Below, piece after piece: positions 26,083-36,517 of a DNA stretch of 64,000 nucleotides. Within the stretch, counting starts at the first letter, position 1; every line of letters starts with the position of its first letter. Position numbers and translations under genes: made by a program. The notes beneath the pieces are model-generated. The model had not been told where the DNA came from and ran no database searches. It saw only the letters and a program-made list of their open reading frames with translations. Origin of the DNA: Bordetella genomosp. 4 (lineage in GTDB: Bacteria > Pseudomonadota > Gammaproteobacteria > Burkholderiales > Burkholderiaceae_B). Location of the stretch: assembly GCF_002261185.1 (NCBI RefSeq), contig NZ_NEVQ01000013.1, positions 868,001-932,000 of the forward strand. Reading direction: 5' to 3'.

Positions 26083-26177
26083 GATTCTCCTGAAATACGC
26101 CGATACTGCGCCGGCTGCCTGTCGCTCACGCCGCAGCCGGACCGCTTACGCCGCATAGACTACCCTACAATGGCGAC

Positions 26178-26564
26178 ATGAACGCATCCAACTCTTCGCC
26201 TTCTGTTACCGGCTCCAGCGAATCGCAACCCTGGGGTTACACCCATCCCGACTGCCGAGGCTCGTCGGCATTCCTGTTTTTCACATCGGACCTCGCTCGC
26301 GTGGTGAACCAGGAGCTGGCCGGCCAATCGCTGGACGCCGCTGCCATGGCGCGCGCACAGCAAGCGGTCGACGCCTTGGTTCAACGATATATAGACATCC
26401 AGGCAGCACCCGCGGCGTTCAATGGCCAGCGCATCCTCCTCAAACTGGATACCACCGCCCCTGGCGGCACACCGCAAGTCGCCCTGGAAATGTCGCCAGA
26501 GCTCGAAGACCAAATCATCGAAGCTCAACGCCTGGCGCACCAGCAGGCCGCAATGCGTCAGTAA
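26178..26564 (+). CDS. hypothetical protein of 128 residues
   Basis: A cytosolic-looking protein without signal peptide or membrane helix. A Ser/Thr-rich N-terminus (about 1-20) precedes a small alpha/beta region containing HPDCRGSSAFLFFTSDLARV and a Gln/Ala-rich C-terminal helix. I do not recognise a domain. It is divergent from the DUF3053 gene (95 nt apart). Composition and reading frame agree with the local coding pattern. Confidence 0.6.
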   Translation: MNASNSSPSVTGSSESQPWGYTHPDCRGSSAFLFFTSDLARVVNQELAGQSLDAAAMARAQQAVDALVQRYIDIQAAPAAFNGQRILLKLDTTAPGGTPQVALEMSPELEDQIIEAQRLAHQQAAMRQ

Positions 26565-26976
26565 TACTCTGTCATGTATGGGCCGACTTAAAGAAAAGAA
26601 ACGTCGGCTTGTACCATTGCCAAGAAAAGTCTTGCCAAAACAATAATTTAGCGTTATATTAGAAAACTTGGCAGTAAATGCCCCCGGGATACGCTAGGCA
26701 AAACGCCTGGCACATTATTTAAATCCATAATTCATCCCGGCGGCGGCCTTGGCGAAATACACCCAACATTAATCCGCCATCCTGCCTTGACTCCATGGCC
26801 ATTGGCCTTTTGTTTGAATTGCCCCGCCCCAACCGAGGCATTTGCCGCATTGCGCATACGGCCAACGTTCGTGCAGCATTTGCGGCTCGAGATTGACACC
26901 CCTTTGGTCTTTCCTGCTTTTACGCAGCTTGCTCAAGGCTTGTCATTGCATTTCCATAACCATAATGAGAACTCAA
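26565..26976. other. 412-base gap without a gene
   Basis: The stretch opens with a weak inverted repeat (GCCGAC ... GTCGGC, about 26582-26609), then an AT-rich segment with a good sigma-70 promoter (listed separately), then about 300 GC-rich bases with no credible ORF before the gene at 26977. The long leader could hold an RNA element or a small RNA, but I see no known riboswitch core. Confidence 0.5.
26632..26660 (+). promoter_or_regulatory. sigma-70 promoter in the AT-rich gap
   Basis: TTGCCA at 26632-26637, a 17-nt spacer, and TATATT at 26655-26660. This is one of the best promoter matches in the window. The nearest downstream start codon is about 310 nt away, so the transcript has a long leader or is a separate small RNA. 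Confidence 0.6.
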
Positions 26977-27264
26977 ATGAACCACTACATTCACCCTATT
27001 ACGCCGTCTGAACTGCTGCCTCGCCGCGCCCATACCAAGCTCGATCAGATGCCGATCCACGTCGGCGATATCGTGCACCTGCGGCCGGCTCATGGCCCTG
27101 CAATTCGCGCCACGGTGATTTACAACGCACCGATCAACGGCACGGTGACGTACACGACCGACGTCGTGCGCCCCCGCGGCTGCGCAGATCAGCGCGGCAT
27201 GCGTATCCGATTCCGGCACGAACACGTGCATCGAATCGAGCCCGTACGCAAGCAGGCAGCTTGA
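26977..27264 (+). CDS. small hypothetical protein with a KOW/SH3-like look
   Basis: 95 residues from the ATG at 26977 (an ATG at 26965 is four codons earlier). The central part, IHVGDIVHLRPAHGPAIRAT followed by TVTYTTDVVRP, has the alternating beta-strand pattern of a small barrel, with many His and Arg. No family is recognised, and the SH3-like suggestion is only a reading of the strand pattern. No strong ribosome site is visible. A very strong palindrome follows it. Confidence 0.5.
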   Translation: MNHYIHPITPSELLPRRAHTKLDQMPIHVGDIVHLRPAHGPAIRATVIYNAPINGTVTYTTDVVRPRGCADQRGMRIRFRHEHVHRIEPVRKQAA

Positions 27265-27298
27265 TCCCATCACATAATGGGTTAGCTCCAACGACTGC

Positions 27299-27339
27299 CA
27301 GCCCGAGTGCGCCGCATCCGATGCGGCACACTCGGGCTG
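27299..27339. terminator. 41-bp near-perfect palindrome
   Basis: CAGCCCGAGTG, one C/A mismatch, then GCCGCATC, a single C, and the mirror half. It sits 35 nt after the small gene and 99 nt before the cytochrome b561 gene. It lacks a T-run, so it is either a GC-rich terminator or an operator-like dyad. Confidence 0.55.
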
Positions 27340-27437
27340 CGAACGGCGCGTTGGGCGATTAAGTATCGAACTCCAAACGCTGGAAGCAACAAGCCCGTGA
27401 TAAAGTGGTTTTCCCTTTTTCCGAGCCGGCTTCGCCC

Positions 27438-28130
27438 ATGCTGCACACGCGTTCCTGTATCCGCATCTGGGACTTTCCCACTCGTCTATTCCACTGGGCC
27501 TTGGCCATCTGTGTCATCGGCGCCTACGTCAGCGTCAAGCTGGGCGGTTTGTACATGGATTGGCATGTCCGCTTCGGGCTGGCCACGCTAGGCCTGATCC
27601 TGTTTCGCGTGCTCTGGGGGCTGATCGGCCCACGCTATGCGCGTTTTTCCACCTTTGTCCGCGGGCCCGGCGCTATCAAACGCTATATGCAGGGCGCTGC
27701 GACTTCTGCCGGCCATAACCCCCTGGGCGCTTTGTCCGTCATTGCCATGCTGGTGGTATTGGGTTTTCAGACAATCAGCGGCCTGTTCATCAGCGACGAT
27801 ATCATGACGCAAGGTCCGTTATATGGCCGGGTCGACGACAGCATCTCGTCCTGGCTCGCGTCATGGCATGAGCGCAATGAATGGATCATCATCGGGCTGG
27901 TTGCCCTGCACTTGGTCGCCATCGTGTGGTACGTCGCGGTACGCCGGCGGCGTATCGTAGGCCCGATGATCACCGGCAACGCCCGGCCCCAGGACCTGCC
28001 GGCTGGCACGCCGCCGACCGAAGACGGCCCCATGATCTGGCTACGCGCCGCGATCATCGCAGCGGCGGTGACCGCCCTGGTGTTGTGGATCCGCTCGCTG
28101 GAACTCGTGGCGGATTTTTCGTTTTCGTAA
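27438..28130 (+). CDS. cytochrome b561-type membrane protein
   Basis: 230 residues from the ATG at 27438; an in-frame GTG at 27405 is possible but the family usually begins just before the WDFPTRLFHW motif, seen here at about residue 11. Four hydrophobic helices with His residues (HW at the first, H in WHVRFGLATLGL at the second, and two in the last) match the diheme b561/Ni-Fe hydrogenase-b type fold. It carries electrons within the inner membrane. A partner c-type cytochrome is not adjacent. Confidence 0.87.
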   Translation: MLHTRSCIRIWDFPTRLFHWALAICVIGAYVSVKLGGLYMDWHVRFGLATLGLILFRVLWGLIGPRYARFSTFVRGPGAIKRYMQGAATSAGHNPLGALSVIAMLVVLGFQTISGLFISDDIMTQGPLYGRVDDSISSWLASWHERNEWIIIGLVALHLVAIVWYVAVRRRRIVGPMITGNARPQDLPAGTPPTEDGPMIWLRAAIIAAAVTALVLWIRSLELVADFSFS

Positions 28131-28205
28131 TCACCCGCGTGTCGCAACAAGCGCTACCCAGCAATGGTGGCGCGTCATGGGACGCTGGGCGCAAGCGTGG
28201 CGTCT

Positions 28206-29105
28206 CTATTGGCCAGCGTTGGCATCCTGCGCTTCTTCTTTGATCCATTCCGCAAACGCCCTGACTTCGGGGCGCTGCATGGCGCCCGGCAGCGTGACCA
28301 GGTAATAGGCAAAGCGCGCCGGCCAGGGCTTGTCCAGCACTTGCACCAGGCGGCCGGCGGCGATTTCCTCGCGCGCATATTCCTGCGGCACCAGGGCCAG
28401 CCCTTGGCAGGCCGCAGCAGCCCGGATCAGCAGATAGTCGTCCTCGAACGCCGTGCCGCGCTGCGCCCGAGGATCCTTGGCCGCACCGTGCGCGGCAAAC
28501 CAAAGCGGCCAGTCCACCCGGTCGGAATCGTGCAGGAGCGGATAGTTCAGGCAGTCTTCCGGCTCTCGAATGGCATGGCTATGCGCCACTAGATCCGGGC
28601 AGGCCACCGGCACCAGCACCGGAGCCATCAGGCGAGTGACTTCCAGGCCGGGGTAATTGCCGAGCCCGTGACGCAACGCCACGTCCACACGGTCGCGGCG
28701 CATGTCCATCAAGGCGGAAGTCGCCTCGACGCGCACCTCGATCTGCGGATGCCGCTGGCTAAAGCGACCCAATCTCGGCACCAGCCAGGATGCGGCGAAG
28801 GTGGCGACGGTACTGACGGTCAGCGTTTGGCGGCCCTTGAATGCTTCCAGCGTGTCCACGGCTTTGTCGATCTGCGCGAACGCTTCGAGCAGCGAAGGAT
28901 GGACGCCGGCGCCAGCTTCGGTCAGGCGCAAACCCTGCCGTTCCCGCGTGAATAACGCCATCCCCAGCCGATCTTCCAGCAATCGAATCTGCTGACTGAC
29001 TGCACCGGAGGTGACATGCAGGGCTTCGGCGGCGGCCTTGATGCTGCCGCGCTGGCCAACTTCGACAAAGGTACGTAGCGCAGGCAGAGGCAGTGAGATA
29101 GCCAT
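28206..29105 (-). CDS. LysR-type regulator (GcvA-like)
   Basis: 299 residues. The N-terminal helix-turn-helix contains GSIKAAAEALHVTSGAVSQQ, and the substrate-binding domain shows the GcvA-like block DRVDVALRHGLGNYPGLE. It is divergent from the GST and LLM oxidoreductase genes with a 126-nt intergenic region that includes a perfect LysR-type dyad beside its own start codon, so autoregulation and control of the divergent pair are likely. Confidence 0.9.
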   Translation of the reverse strand: MAISLPLPALRTFVEVGQRGSIKAAAEALHVTSGAVSQQIRLLEDRLGMALFTRERQGLRLTEAGAGVHPSLLEAFAQIDKAVDTLEAFKGRQTLTVSTVATFAASWLVPRLGRFSQRHPQIEVRVEATSALMDMRRDRVDVALRHGLGNYPGLEVTRLMAPVLVPVACPDLVAHSHAIREPEDCLNYPLLHDSDRVDWPLWFAAHGAAKDPRAQRGTAFEDDYLLIRAAAACQGLALVPQEYAREEIAAGRLVQVLDKPWPARFAYYLVTLPGAMQRPEVRAFAEWIKEEAQDANAGQ

Positions 29106-29109
29106 TAGA

Positions 29110-29124
29110 TTTAGTTTTTCTAAA
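29110..29124. promoter_or_regulatory. LysR-type operator dyad
   Basis: TTTAG, five T residues, CTAAA: a perfect inverted repeat matching the T-N11-A spacing of LysR boxes. It lies 4 nt upstream of the LysR start codon, in the divergent region shared with the GST gene. Confidence 0.55.
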
Positions 29125-29231
29125 GACAGAAGCTAGAAATGATCGCTTTCGATTGCTCGATGATACAGCGATGATGCATGAAGTTTAGTGCTGTGAATTG
29201 TCTTTAGTAAACCTTAATTTTGGATGCTGCG

Positions 29232-29855
29232 ATGATCGATCTTTACACCGACAGTTCGCCCAACGGCTTCAAAGCGACGATTGCCCTGGAAGAACTGGCA
29301 CTGCCCTACCGCGTGCACCATGTCCGCATCAACGCGGGCGAACACCGGCAGCCGGCGTTCCTGGCGCTGAATCCGCATGGCCGCATCCCAGTCATCACAG
29401 ACGATGAAACCGGCATCACGCTGTTCGAGTCGGCCGCCATTCTGCTCTACCTGGCCGAGAAGACCGGCCGGCTGCTGCCGCAGGACCCGGTGGCGCGCTG
29501 GGAGGCGATCAAGTGGCTGCAGTTCCACTCATCCAGCGCCGGTCCCATCATCGGGCAGCGCGTGCATTTCGAACTGTTCGCCCCGGAAAAGATACCGGCT
29601 GCCATCGAACGCTTCCGCCACCTGACAGAAACCGTATTTGCCGTGATAGACAGTCGCCTGAGCCAGCATCCCTACTTGGCTGGTGAGGATTACTCGATCG
29701 CCGACATTGCGCACTTTGGCTGGACGCACATCGCGCGCATCGTCGACTTCGATTTCAGCCAGCACACGCACATGAGCGCCTGGCATGAACGGATAGCGCA
29801 GCGGCCCGCCGTGCGCAAGGGCGTCACGCTACCCGAACCGGCAACGGGCGCATGA
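29232..29855 (+). CDS. glutathione S-transferase family protein
   Basis: 207 residues from the ATG at 29232 (MIDLYTDSSPNGFKATIALE). The thioredoxin-like N-terminal domain carries NPHGRIPVI (the cis-Pro loop) and TLFESAAILLYLAEK; the helical C-terminal domain has GEDYSIADIAHFGW. SPNGFK marks the YfcG/Ure2p-like group, which reduces disulfides. It is the first gene of a LysR-controlled pair and its stop lies 15 nt before the LLM gene start. Confidence 0.88.
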   Translation: MIDLYTDSSPNGFKATIALEELALPYRVHHVRINAGEHRQPAFLALNPHGRIPVITDDETGITLFESAAILLYLAEKTGRLLPQDPVARWEAIKWLQFHSSSAGPIIGQRVHFELFAPEKIPAAIERFRHLTETVFAVIDSRLSQHPYLAGEDYSIADIAHFGWTHIARIVDFDFSQHTHMSAWHERIAQRPAVRKGVTLPEPATGA

Positions 29856-29869
29856 AGGAGGCCGACACG

Positions 29870-30910
29870 ATGAACACGACGAGCACGATTCGGCCCATCA
29901 CCAAAAACACGCCGTCTACAGCGTTTCACTCCCATCCCGGCTACCGGCGCATGTTCGCACCCGACCGCCTGACTATCGGCCTCTTTCTGCCACTGCGCTT
30001 CTATGAGGGTGACATGCGCGTCCTGAACGGGCAGACAGAGTTGGTGGAAATTATCGACCGCCACGGCTTCGCCGCCGTGTGGGTGCGTGACGTGCCGCTG
30101 TTCGATCCCAGGTTTGGCGATGCCGGGCAGGTTTTCGACCCCTTCACCTATCTGGCCTTTCTCGCCGCACGAACGAAGAACGTGGCACTGGCAACGGGTA
30201 GCGCCATTTTTTCGCTGCGCCATCCGATTGACCTGGCCAAGGCATCGGCCACCATCGACCAGCTATCGGGCGGCCGCCTGGTGCTGGGGATCGCCTCGGG
30301 CGACCGGCCCATTGAGTTCCCTGCCTATGGACTGCAACACGGGGAGCGCGGTGAGCGGTTTGCGCAGGCAGTCGCCTACTTCCGCCGACTCATGCAGGCC
30401 GGCCGGCTGGCGATAGACTCGCCGCTGGGCCGTTTTGAGAATGCGGAATTTCTGCCGCAGCCCACTACCGGTTCGATCCCGCTGATCGTCACCGGCTCGT
30501 CAGGCCAATCGCTGCCCTGGATCGCCGAGCACGCCGATGGCTGGCTGACGTATCCTGATGCCACGAATACGCCCACGGGTCCGCAGCGCCTGGCCCAAAA
30601 AATACGTGCCTGGCGCGACCTCATTCCCGATGGCGGCTTTCGTCCGCACATGACGAACGAATGGGTGGATTTGGTGGATGACCCCGACCATCCGCGCACG
30701 CCGCTGCAAGGCGGCTACGTTCTGCGCACCGGGCGTCATGGCCTGATCACCTTGCTGGAGGAATGGCAGGCGGCAGGTGTCAACCATGCCGCACTGGGGA
30801 TACAGTTCGCGCAGCGGCCAGCGGCTGAGGTGATTCAGGAACTGGCCGAAGACGTATTGCCGCATTTCCCCACACATCAAGGACCGCCGACGATTACGGC
30901 CTCTTGGTGA
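29870..30910 (+). CDS. LLM-class flavin-dependent oxidoreductase
   Basis: 346 residues from the ATG at 29870, which has AAGGAGG about 8 nt upstream; the ATG at 29852 overlapping the GST stop has none. The luciferase-like TIM barrel is clear: GFAAVWVRDVPLFDP, FTYLAFLAARTKNVALATGS and LAKASATIDQLSGGRLVLGI. Such enzymes use reduced flavin from a partner reductase to oxidise small molecules. Co-expression with a GST under a LysR regulator suggests detoxification of an electrophile or a sulfur compound. Confidence 0.88.
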   Translation: MNTTSTIRPITKNTPSTAFHSHPGYRRMFAPDRLTIGLFLPLRFYEGDMRVLNGQTELVEIIDRHGFAAVWVRDVPLFDPRFGDAGQVFDPFTYLAFLAARTKNVALATGSAIFSLRHPIDLAKASATIDQLSGGRLVLGIASGDRPIEFPAYGLQHGERGERFAQAVAYFRRLMQAGRLAIDSPLGRFENAEFLPQPTTGSIPLIVTGSSGQSLPWIAEHADGWLTYPDATNTPTGPQRLAQKIRAWRDLIPDGGFRPHMTNEWVDLVDDPDHPRTPLQGGYVLRTGRHGLITLLEEWQAAGVNHAALGIQFAQRPAAEVIQELAEDVLPHFPTHQGPPTITASW

Positions 30911-30917
30911 CGGCATG

Positions 30918-30954
30918 AAAAAACCCACCCCGGCCTGATGCCTTGGGTGGGTTT
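30918..30954 (-). terminator. intrinsic terminator of the cytochrome c' gene
   Basis: A 10-bp stem AAACCCACCC / GGGTGGGTTT with a 14-nt loop. Reading the minus strand it runs into six T residues 21 nt after the cytochrome c' stop. It may also stop transcription of the LLM gene on the plus strand. Confidence 0.8.
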
Positions 30955-30974
30955 GCCGGCGGATTGCTTCGCGC

Positions 30975-31433
30975 TTATTTCTTTTCGCGATAGCTATCGT
31001 GGCAGGATTTACAGCTGGAGCCTACGCCGCCAAACGCGGCGCGGACCTTGTCCAGATCACCGGAGTCGGCAGCCACCTGCAGCTTGGCCAGATTTTCTTT
31101 CAGTGCATCGCGTTTTTGCTGAAAGCCTGCGGCATCGCTCCAGACCTCGGGGCGCGCCTCGCCGCCCTCGGTACCCGGTCCGAAACCCGCCCAAGGCAGT
31201 TCGGCCAGGGTATTGAGCAATTTCACATTGGCCTTGATCTGCTCGGCATCATAGGGGGCCTGTCCCTTGATCACTGGCTGCATGCGGCCGAAATGCGAGG
31301 CCATCAGCGTCAAAGCGGCCTGGCGGTATTTGATAGCGTCAGCCGGCTTGGCAAACTGTGCCTGCGCAGGCGCGGACCACAGAGACACAGCGATCGTACA
31401 GGCCGCAGCGGCCAGCAAGGGGAATTGCTTCAT
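30975..31433 (-). CDS. cytochrome c' (periplasmic class II c-type cytochrome)
   Basis: 152 residues. The signal peptide MKQFPLLAAAACTIAVSLWS ends at APAQAQ; the mature part is a four-helix bundle with the haem motif CKSCH near residue 141 at the C-terminus and ALTLMASHFGRM in helix A, typical of cytochrome c'. It binds NO or CO in the periplasm and is linked to nitrosative-stress resistance. GGGAGA lies before the ATG. It stands alone between the LLM gene and purB. Confidence 0.93.
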   Translation of the reverse strand: MKQFPLLAAAACTIAVSLWSAPAQAQFAKPADAIKYRQAALTLMASHFGRMQPVIKGQAPYDAEQIKANVKLLNTLAELPWAGFGPGTEGGEARPEVWSDAAGFQQKRDALKENLAKLQVAADSGDLDKVRAAFGGVGSSCKSCHDSYREKK

Positions 31434-31486
31434 AGGGGGATCTCCCGATAGGTGCGACGAGGTGCCGGACAAGCCGGCACACACGA

Positions 31487-33638
<2,152 letters not shown>

Positions 33639-33646
33639 ACAAGGTC

Positions 33647-33708
33647 AAAAAAAGCCCCCCCCACGCTGCGCCTTCGGCTTGCTGCCCCCCCCAAAGGGGG
33701 CGCTTTTT
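33647..33708 (+). terminator. terminator repeat after the GST gene
   Basis: An A-run and GCCCCCCC at the left pair with GGGGGCGCTTTTT at the right around a GC-rich loop containing CTTCGGC. Repeats of this design occur after many genes in Bordetella-like genomes as far as I recall. Confidence 0.65.
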
Positions 33709-33729
33709 GCCTTGGGGCGGCCCGGCGGC

Positions 33730-33782
33730 AAAAAAACGCCCCGCTGGCCGGATTTCGAGTCCGGTCTGCGGGGCGTTTTTTT
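33730..33782. terminator. bidirectional intrinsic terminator
   Basis: A 15-bp stem AAAAAAACGCCCCGC / GCGGGGCGTTTTTTT with an inner CCGGA/TCCGG hairpin. It can terminate the GST transcript on the plus strand and the TauE transcript, whose gene ends about 100 nt away, on the minus strand. Confidence 0.85.
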
Positions 33783-33885
33783 GGAGCGGGCTCTCGACAC
33801 TGCACGGTGTGGGCGGCCCTTTCCTGAAACACAATGCTCTGCGCAGGGCCGTCCGGTGAAAAACAGCCCGCGTACCGCTCGTAGC

Positions 33886-34710
33886 TCAGTGACTGAACGC
33901 CTGGACAGCCTTGAACAGCATATAGGCCGCTAACGCAAACAGCAGGCAGGCAAAAACCCGCTTCAACGTGCTGACCGGCAACCGATGCGCCATGCGCGCG
34001 CCCGCCGGCGCGGTCAACACGCTGGTGGCTACCAGTGCCAGCAGACCGGGCCAATAGATATAACCCAGCATGCCCGGCTGCGAGATGCTCTGGCCCAGGC
34101 CCGAGATGATATAGCCCGCGCTATTGGCCAGCGCAATCGGAAAGCCCAAGGCAGCCGACGTCGATACCGCCGCATGCAGAGCGACGTTACACCACACCAT
34201 GAAGGGCACGGACAGAAAGCCGCCCCCTGCCCCCACCAGACCGGAGATGAAGCCGATGCCGACCCCCGCGGCGGACGTACCGACGATGCCCGGCATCTGG
34301 CGAGATGGTTTGGGCTTGGAGTTACGCAGCATGTTCCAGCCCGAGTAACTCACAAACAAGGCGAAAAACAGAGACAACCAGGCGGTACTGATCGCGGCAA
34401 ATGCAGCGCCGCCCGACAACAGGCCGCCCGCAATGATGCCGGGCGCCATGGCGAGGACGATCTTCCACTGGATGGTGCCCTTGCGCTGATGCGCCCGCAC
34501 ACTCGATAGCGAAGTGAACAGAATCGAAGTCATCGACGTGGCAATCGCAGCATGCACGATCAAGTCTGGTTGCATGCCATTCCAGGCAAACAACATCGTC
34601 AGGAACGGCACCAGCAACATTCCACCGCCGATACCCAGCAACCCTGCTGCGAATCCGGCAACCGCTCCCAACGCCAGCAAGCACACCACTAGCACGACAT
34701 TGACATCCAC
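33886..34710 (-). CDS. sulfite exporter TauE/SafE family protein
   Basis: 274 residues from a GTG at 34710 placed 5 nt after a perfect AGGAGG (34716-34721); an upstream ATG would put that site inside the gene. Eight hydrophobic helices and the two-fold family pattern (AAGLLGIGGGMLLVPFL and SGLVGAGGGFLSVPFMV) define TauE/SafE permeases, which export sulfite, sulfoacetate or related organosulfur anions. Substrate is not assignable here. Confidence 0.9.
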   Translation of the reverse strand: MDVNVVLVVCLLALGAVAGFAAGLLGIGGGMLLVPFLTMLFAWNGMQPDLIVHAAIATSMTSILFTSLSSVRAHQRKGTIQWKIVLAMAPGIIAGGLLSGGAAFAAISTAWLSLFFALFVSYSGWNMLRNSKPKPSRQMPGIVGTSAAGVGIGFISGLVGAGGGFLSVPFMVWCNVALHAAVSTSAALGFPIALANSAGYIISGLGQSISQPGMLGYIYWPGLLALVATSVLTAPAGARMAHRLPVSTLKRVFACLLFALAAYMLFKAVQAFSH

Positions 34711-34910
34711 TTCGACCTCCTCTTCGTTAACAACATCCCTGAGACCATCGCGGCACATGCCGTGACTCAGGTAATAACGCCATCCCCTCCGGACGGCGGC
34801 TCAAATCATCTTGATGCGCTTGAAGCGCATCGCGGTATTACCCGAGGAAACGCATCGAACGATCCTCGCATCACGCAATCGGGCGCGCGCAGCACGCCCC
34901 CGCTACGACA

Positions 34911-36047
34911 TTACGTCTCTGATGACGCGATGATCCCTCCACCCAGGCACACATCCCCGTCATACAACACGGCCGATTGCCCGGGCGTCACGGCCCATTG
35001 GGGTTGGCTGAATGACAACTCGAACGCGCTCAAGTCCGCCGACACCACACGACTGGCCGCATCAGGCTGCCGATAGCGCGTTTTGGCGCCGTAATCCTTT
35101 GCCTCAGGCGGTCGACCAGCTATCCAGCTGGCGTCCAGCGCCTGCAGACGGTCTGACAAGAGCCAAGGGTGATCATGCCCTTGGACGACGTACAACACAT
35201 TGCGTGCCAGATCCTTGCGGGCGACATACCAGGCGTCTGCCGTACCGTCGTCGCGTTGACTGCCCTTGACGCCGCCTACGCCCAGGCCTTTACGCTGGCC
35301 CAGGGTATAAAACGACAGGCCGTGATGTCGCCCGACTCGCTTGCCCTCTGGCGTCAGGATATCGCCCGGCTCCGTCGGCAAATAGCGATTCAAAAACTCG
35401 CGGAACGGCCGTTCGCCGATAAAACAGATACCGGTGGAATCTTTCTTGGCTGCATTGTGCAAACCGATTTCGTGTGCAATGCGGCGAACCTCGGTTTTAT
35501 GGACCTCGCCCAACGGAAACAGGGTGCGCGACAGTTGTGCCTGATTCAGGCGATGCAGGAAATAGCTTTGGTCCTTGCTGCCATCCAGCGCCTTTAGCAA
35601 CTGGTATTCGGTACCGTTCTGACCCTCGACGGCACGCACGCGCGCGTAATGCCCGGTCGCGATGTGGTCGGCGCCCAGCGTCATGGCATGATCGAGGAAC
35701 GCTTTGAATTTGATCTCGGCGTTACACAAGACGTCGGGATTCGGCGTACGCCCTGCGGAGTACTCGCGCAAAAATTCGGCAAAAACGCGGTCTTTGTATT
35801 CGGCAGCGAAATTGACGTATTCGAAATCCACGCCGACCAAGTCGGCCACACTGGCTGCGTCCAGCAGATCCTGGCGGGTCGAGCAGTACTCAGAATCGTC
35901 GTCGTCTTCCCAGTTTTTCATGAACAGGCCGATGACCTCGTAACCCTGCTGCTTGAGCAGCCAGGCGGTTACCGAAGAGTCAACGCCGCCGGACATGCCG
36001 ACGACGACGCGGCCTTTGCCGGTGGGAGAATGGGGAGTTAAAGACAT
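34911..36047 (-). CDS. mnmA: tRNA-specific 2-thiouridylase MnmA
   Basis: 378 residues. The PP-loop GMSGGVDSS lies near residue 18; the catalytic cysteines are in VLCNAEIKF (about 107) and GICFIGER (about 204). It makes 2-thiouridine at position 34 of tRNA-Lys, -Glu and -Gln, taking sulfur from IscS through the Tus relay. It is monocistronic here. The 470 nt upstream contain an odd tRNA-like fragment and a large palindromic element. Confidence 0.96.
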   Translation of the reverse strand: MSLTPHSPTGKGRVVVGMSGGVDSSVTAWLLKQQGYEVIGLFMKNWEDDDDSEYCSTRQDLLDAASVADLVGVDFEYVNFAAEYKDRVFAEFLREYSAGRTPNPDVLCNAEIKFKAFLDHAMTLGADHIATGHYARVRAVEGQNGTEYQLLKALDGSKDQSYFLHRLNQAQLSRTLFPLGEVHKTEVRRIAHEIGLHNAAKKDSTGICFIGERPFREFLNRYLPTEPGDILTPEGKRVGRHHGLSFYTLGQRKGLGVGGVKGSQRDDGTADAWYVARKDLARNVLYVVQGHDHPWLLSDRLQALDASWIAGRPPEAKDYGAKTRYRQPDAASRVVSADLSAFELSFSQPQWAVTPGQSAVLYDGDVCLGGGIIASSET

Positions 36048-36099
36048 GATGGCGGGATTTTATCGCGTCTTCCCCGGACCCACGGATTTACTCGATGCC

Positions 36100-36123
36100 G
36101 GGGGTTCAATTCCCCCGTCCACA
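36100..36123 (+). other. tRNA/tmRNA T-arm-like fragment
   Basis: GGGGG, loop TTCAATT, CCCCC, then GTCCACA, which has the form of a T arm followed by the 3' half of an acceptor stem. No matching 5' acceptor, D arm or anticodon arm lies in the 100 nt before it, so it is not a complete tRNA. It may be a remnant of a tRNA or tmRNA 3' end, or a chance hairpin. Confidence 0.35.
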
Positions 36124-36245
36124 TTAAGGGCTTTGGGCGCCAAGAAATGTAGCTACGTCGAGTATCGAGGAGATGAGCTTTGAGGCCTGATAGTTGTTGA
36201 CTTGCCTGGACGTCTCTATGAATCCGTAGCCTGGAGACAACGTGA

Positions 36246-36463
36246 GCCGCGTGTTGGTGGGCAAATGCCATGCCGGCCCGTAGAGCCCGCCGAACCTGCC
36301 TTGTCAGGCGGGGGGCAGTCGGCTGGGCATGTCTGAGCGCAGCGCAGCGGAGCGAGTTTGCCCAGCCGCCCCGCCTGGCGAGGCAGGTGAAGGGGAGTCT
36401 GGCCGCGCAGGCGGCCAGACCGGGCGATAGGGCCGGCATGGCATTTGCCCGCCAACACGCGGC
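36246..36463 (-). repeat. palindromic element A (34-bp arms, 150-nt core)
   Basis: Left arm 36246-36279 and right arm 36430-36463 are inverted repeats of 34 nt, with one position (36258/36451) that would be a G-U wobble in RNA. The 150-nt core begins GTAGAGCCC and ends GGCGATA. Core stems are 36294-36300/36382-36388, 36305-36313/36369-36377 continuing as 36320-36329/36359-36368 after a GGCAGT bulge, and hairpin 36397-36406/36411-36420. It lies 54 nt after the glcF stop; read on the minus strand it has the same orientation to glcF as element B has to fbp. The rest of the 470-nt mnmA-glcF gap shows nothing else. Confidence 0.85.
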
Positions 36464-36517
36464 GCTTTTAGAACCGAGCATTACGCATGCCACCATGCCC
36501 TACACGCAAAGACGGGT

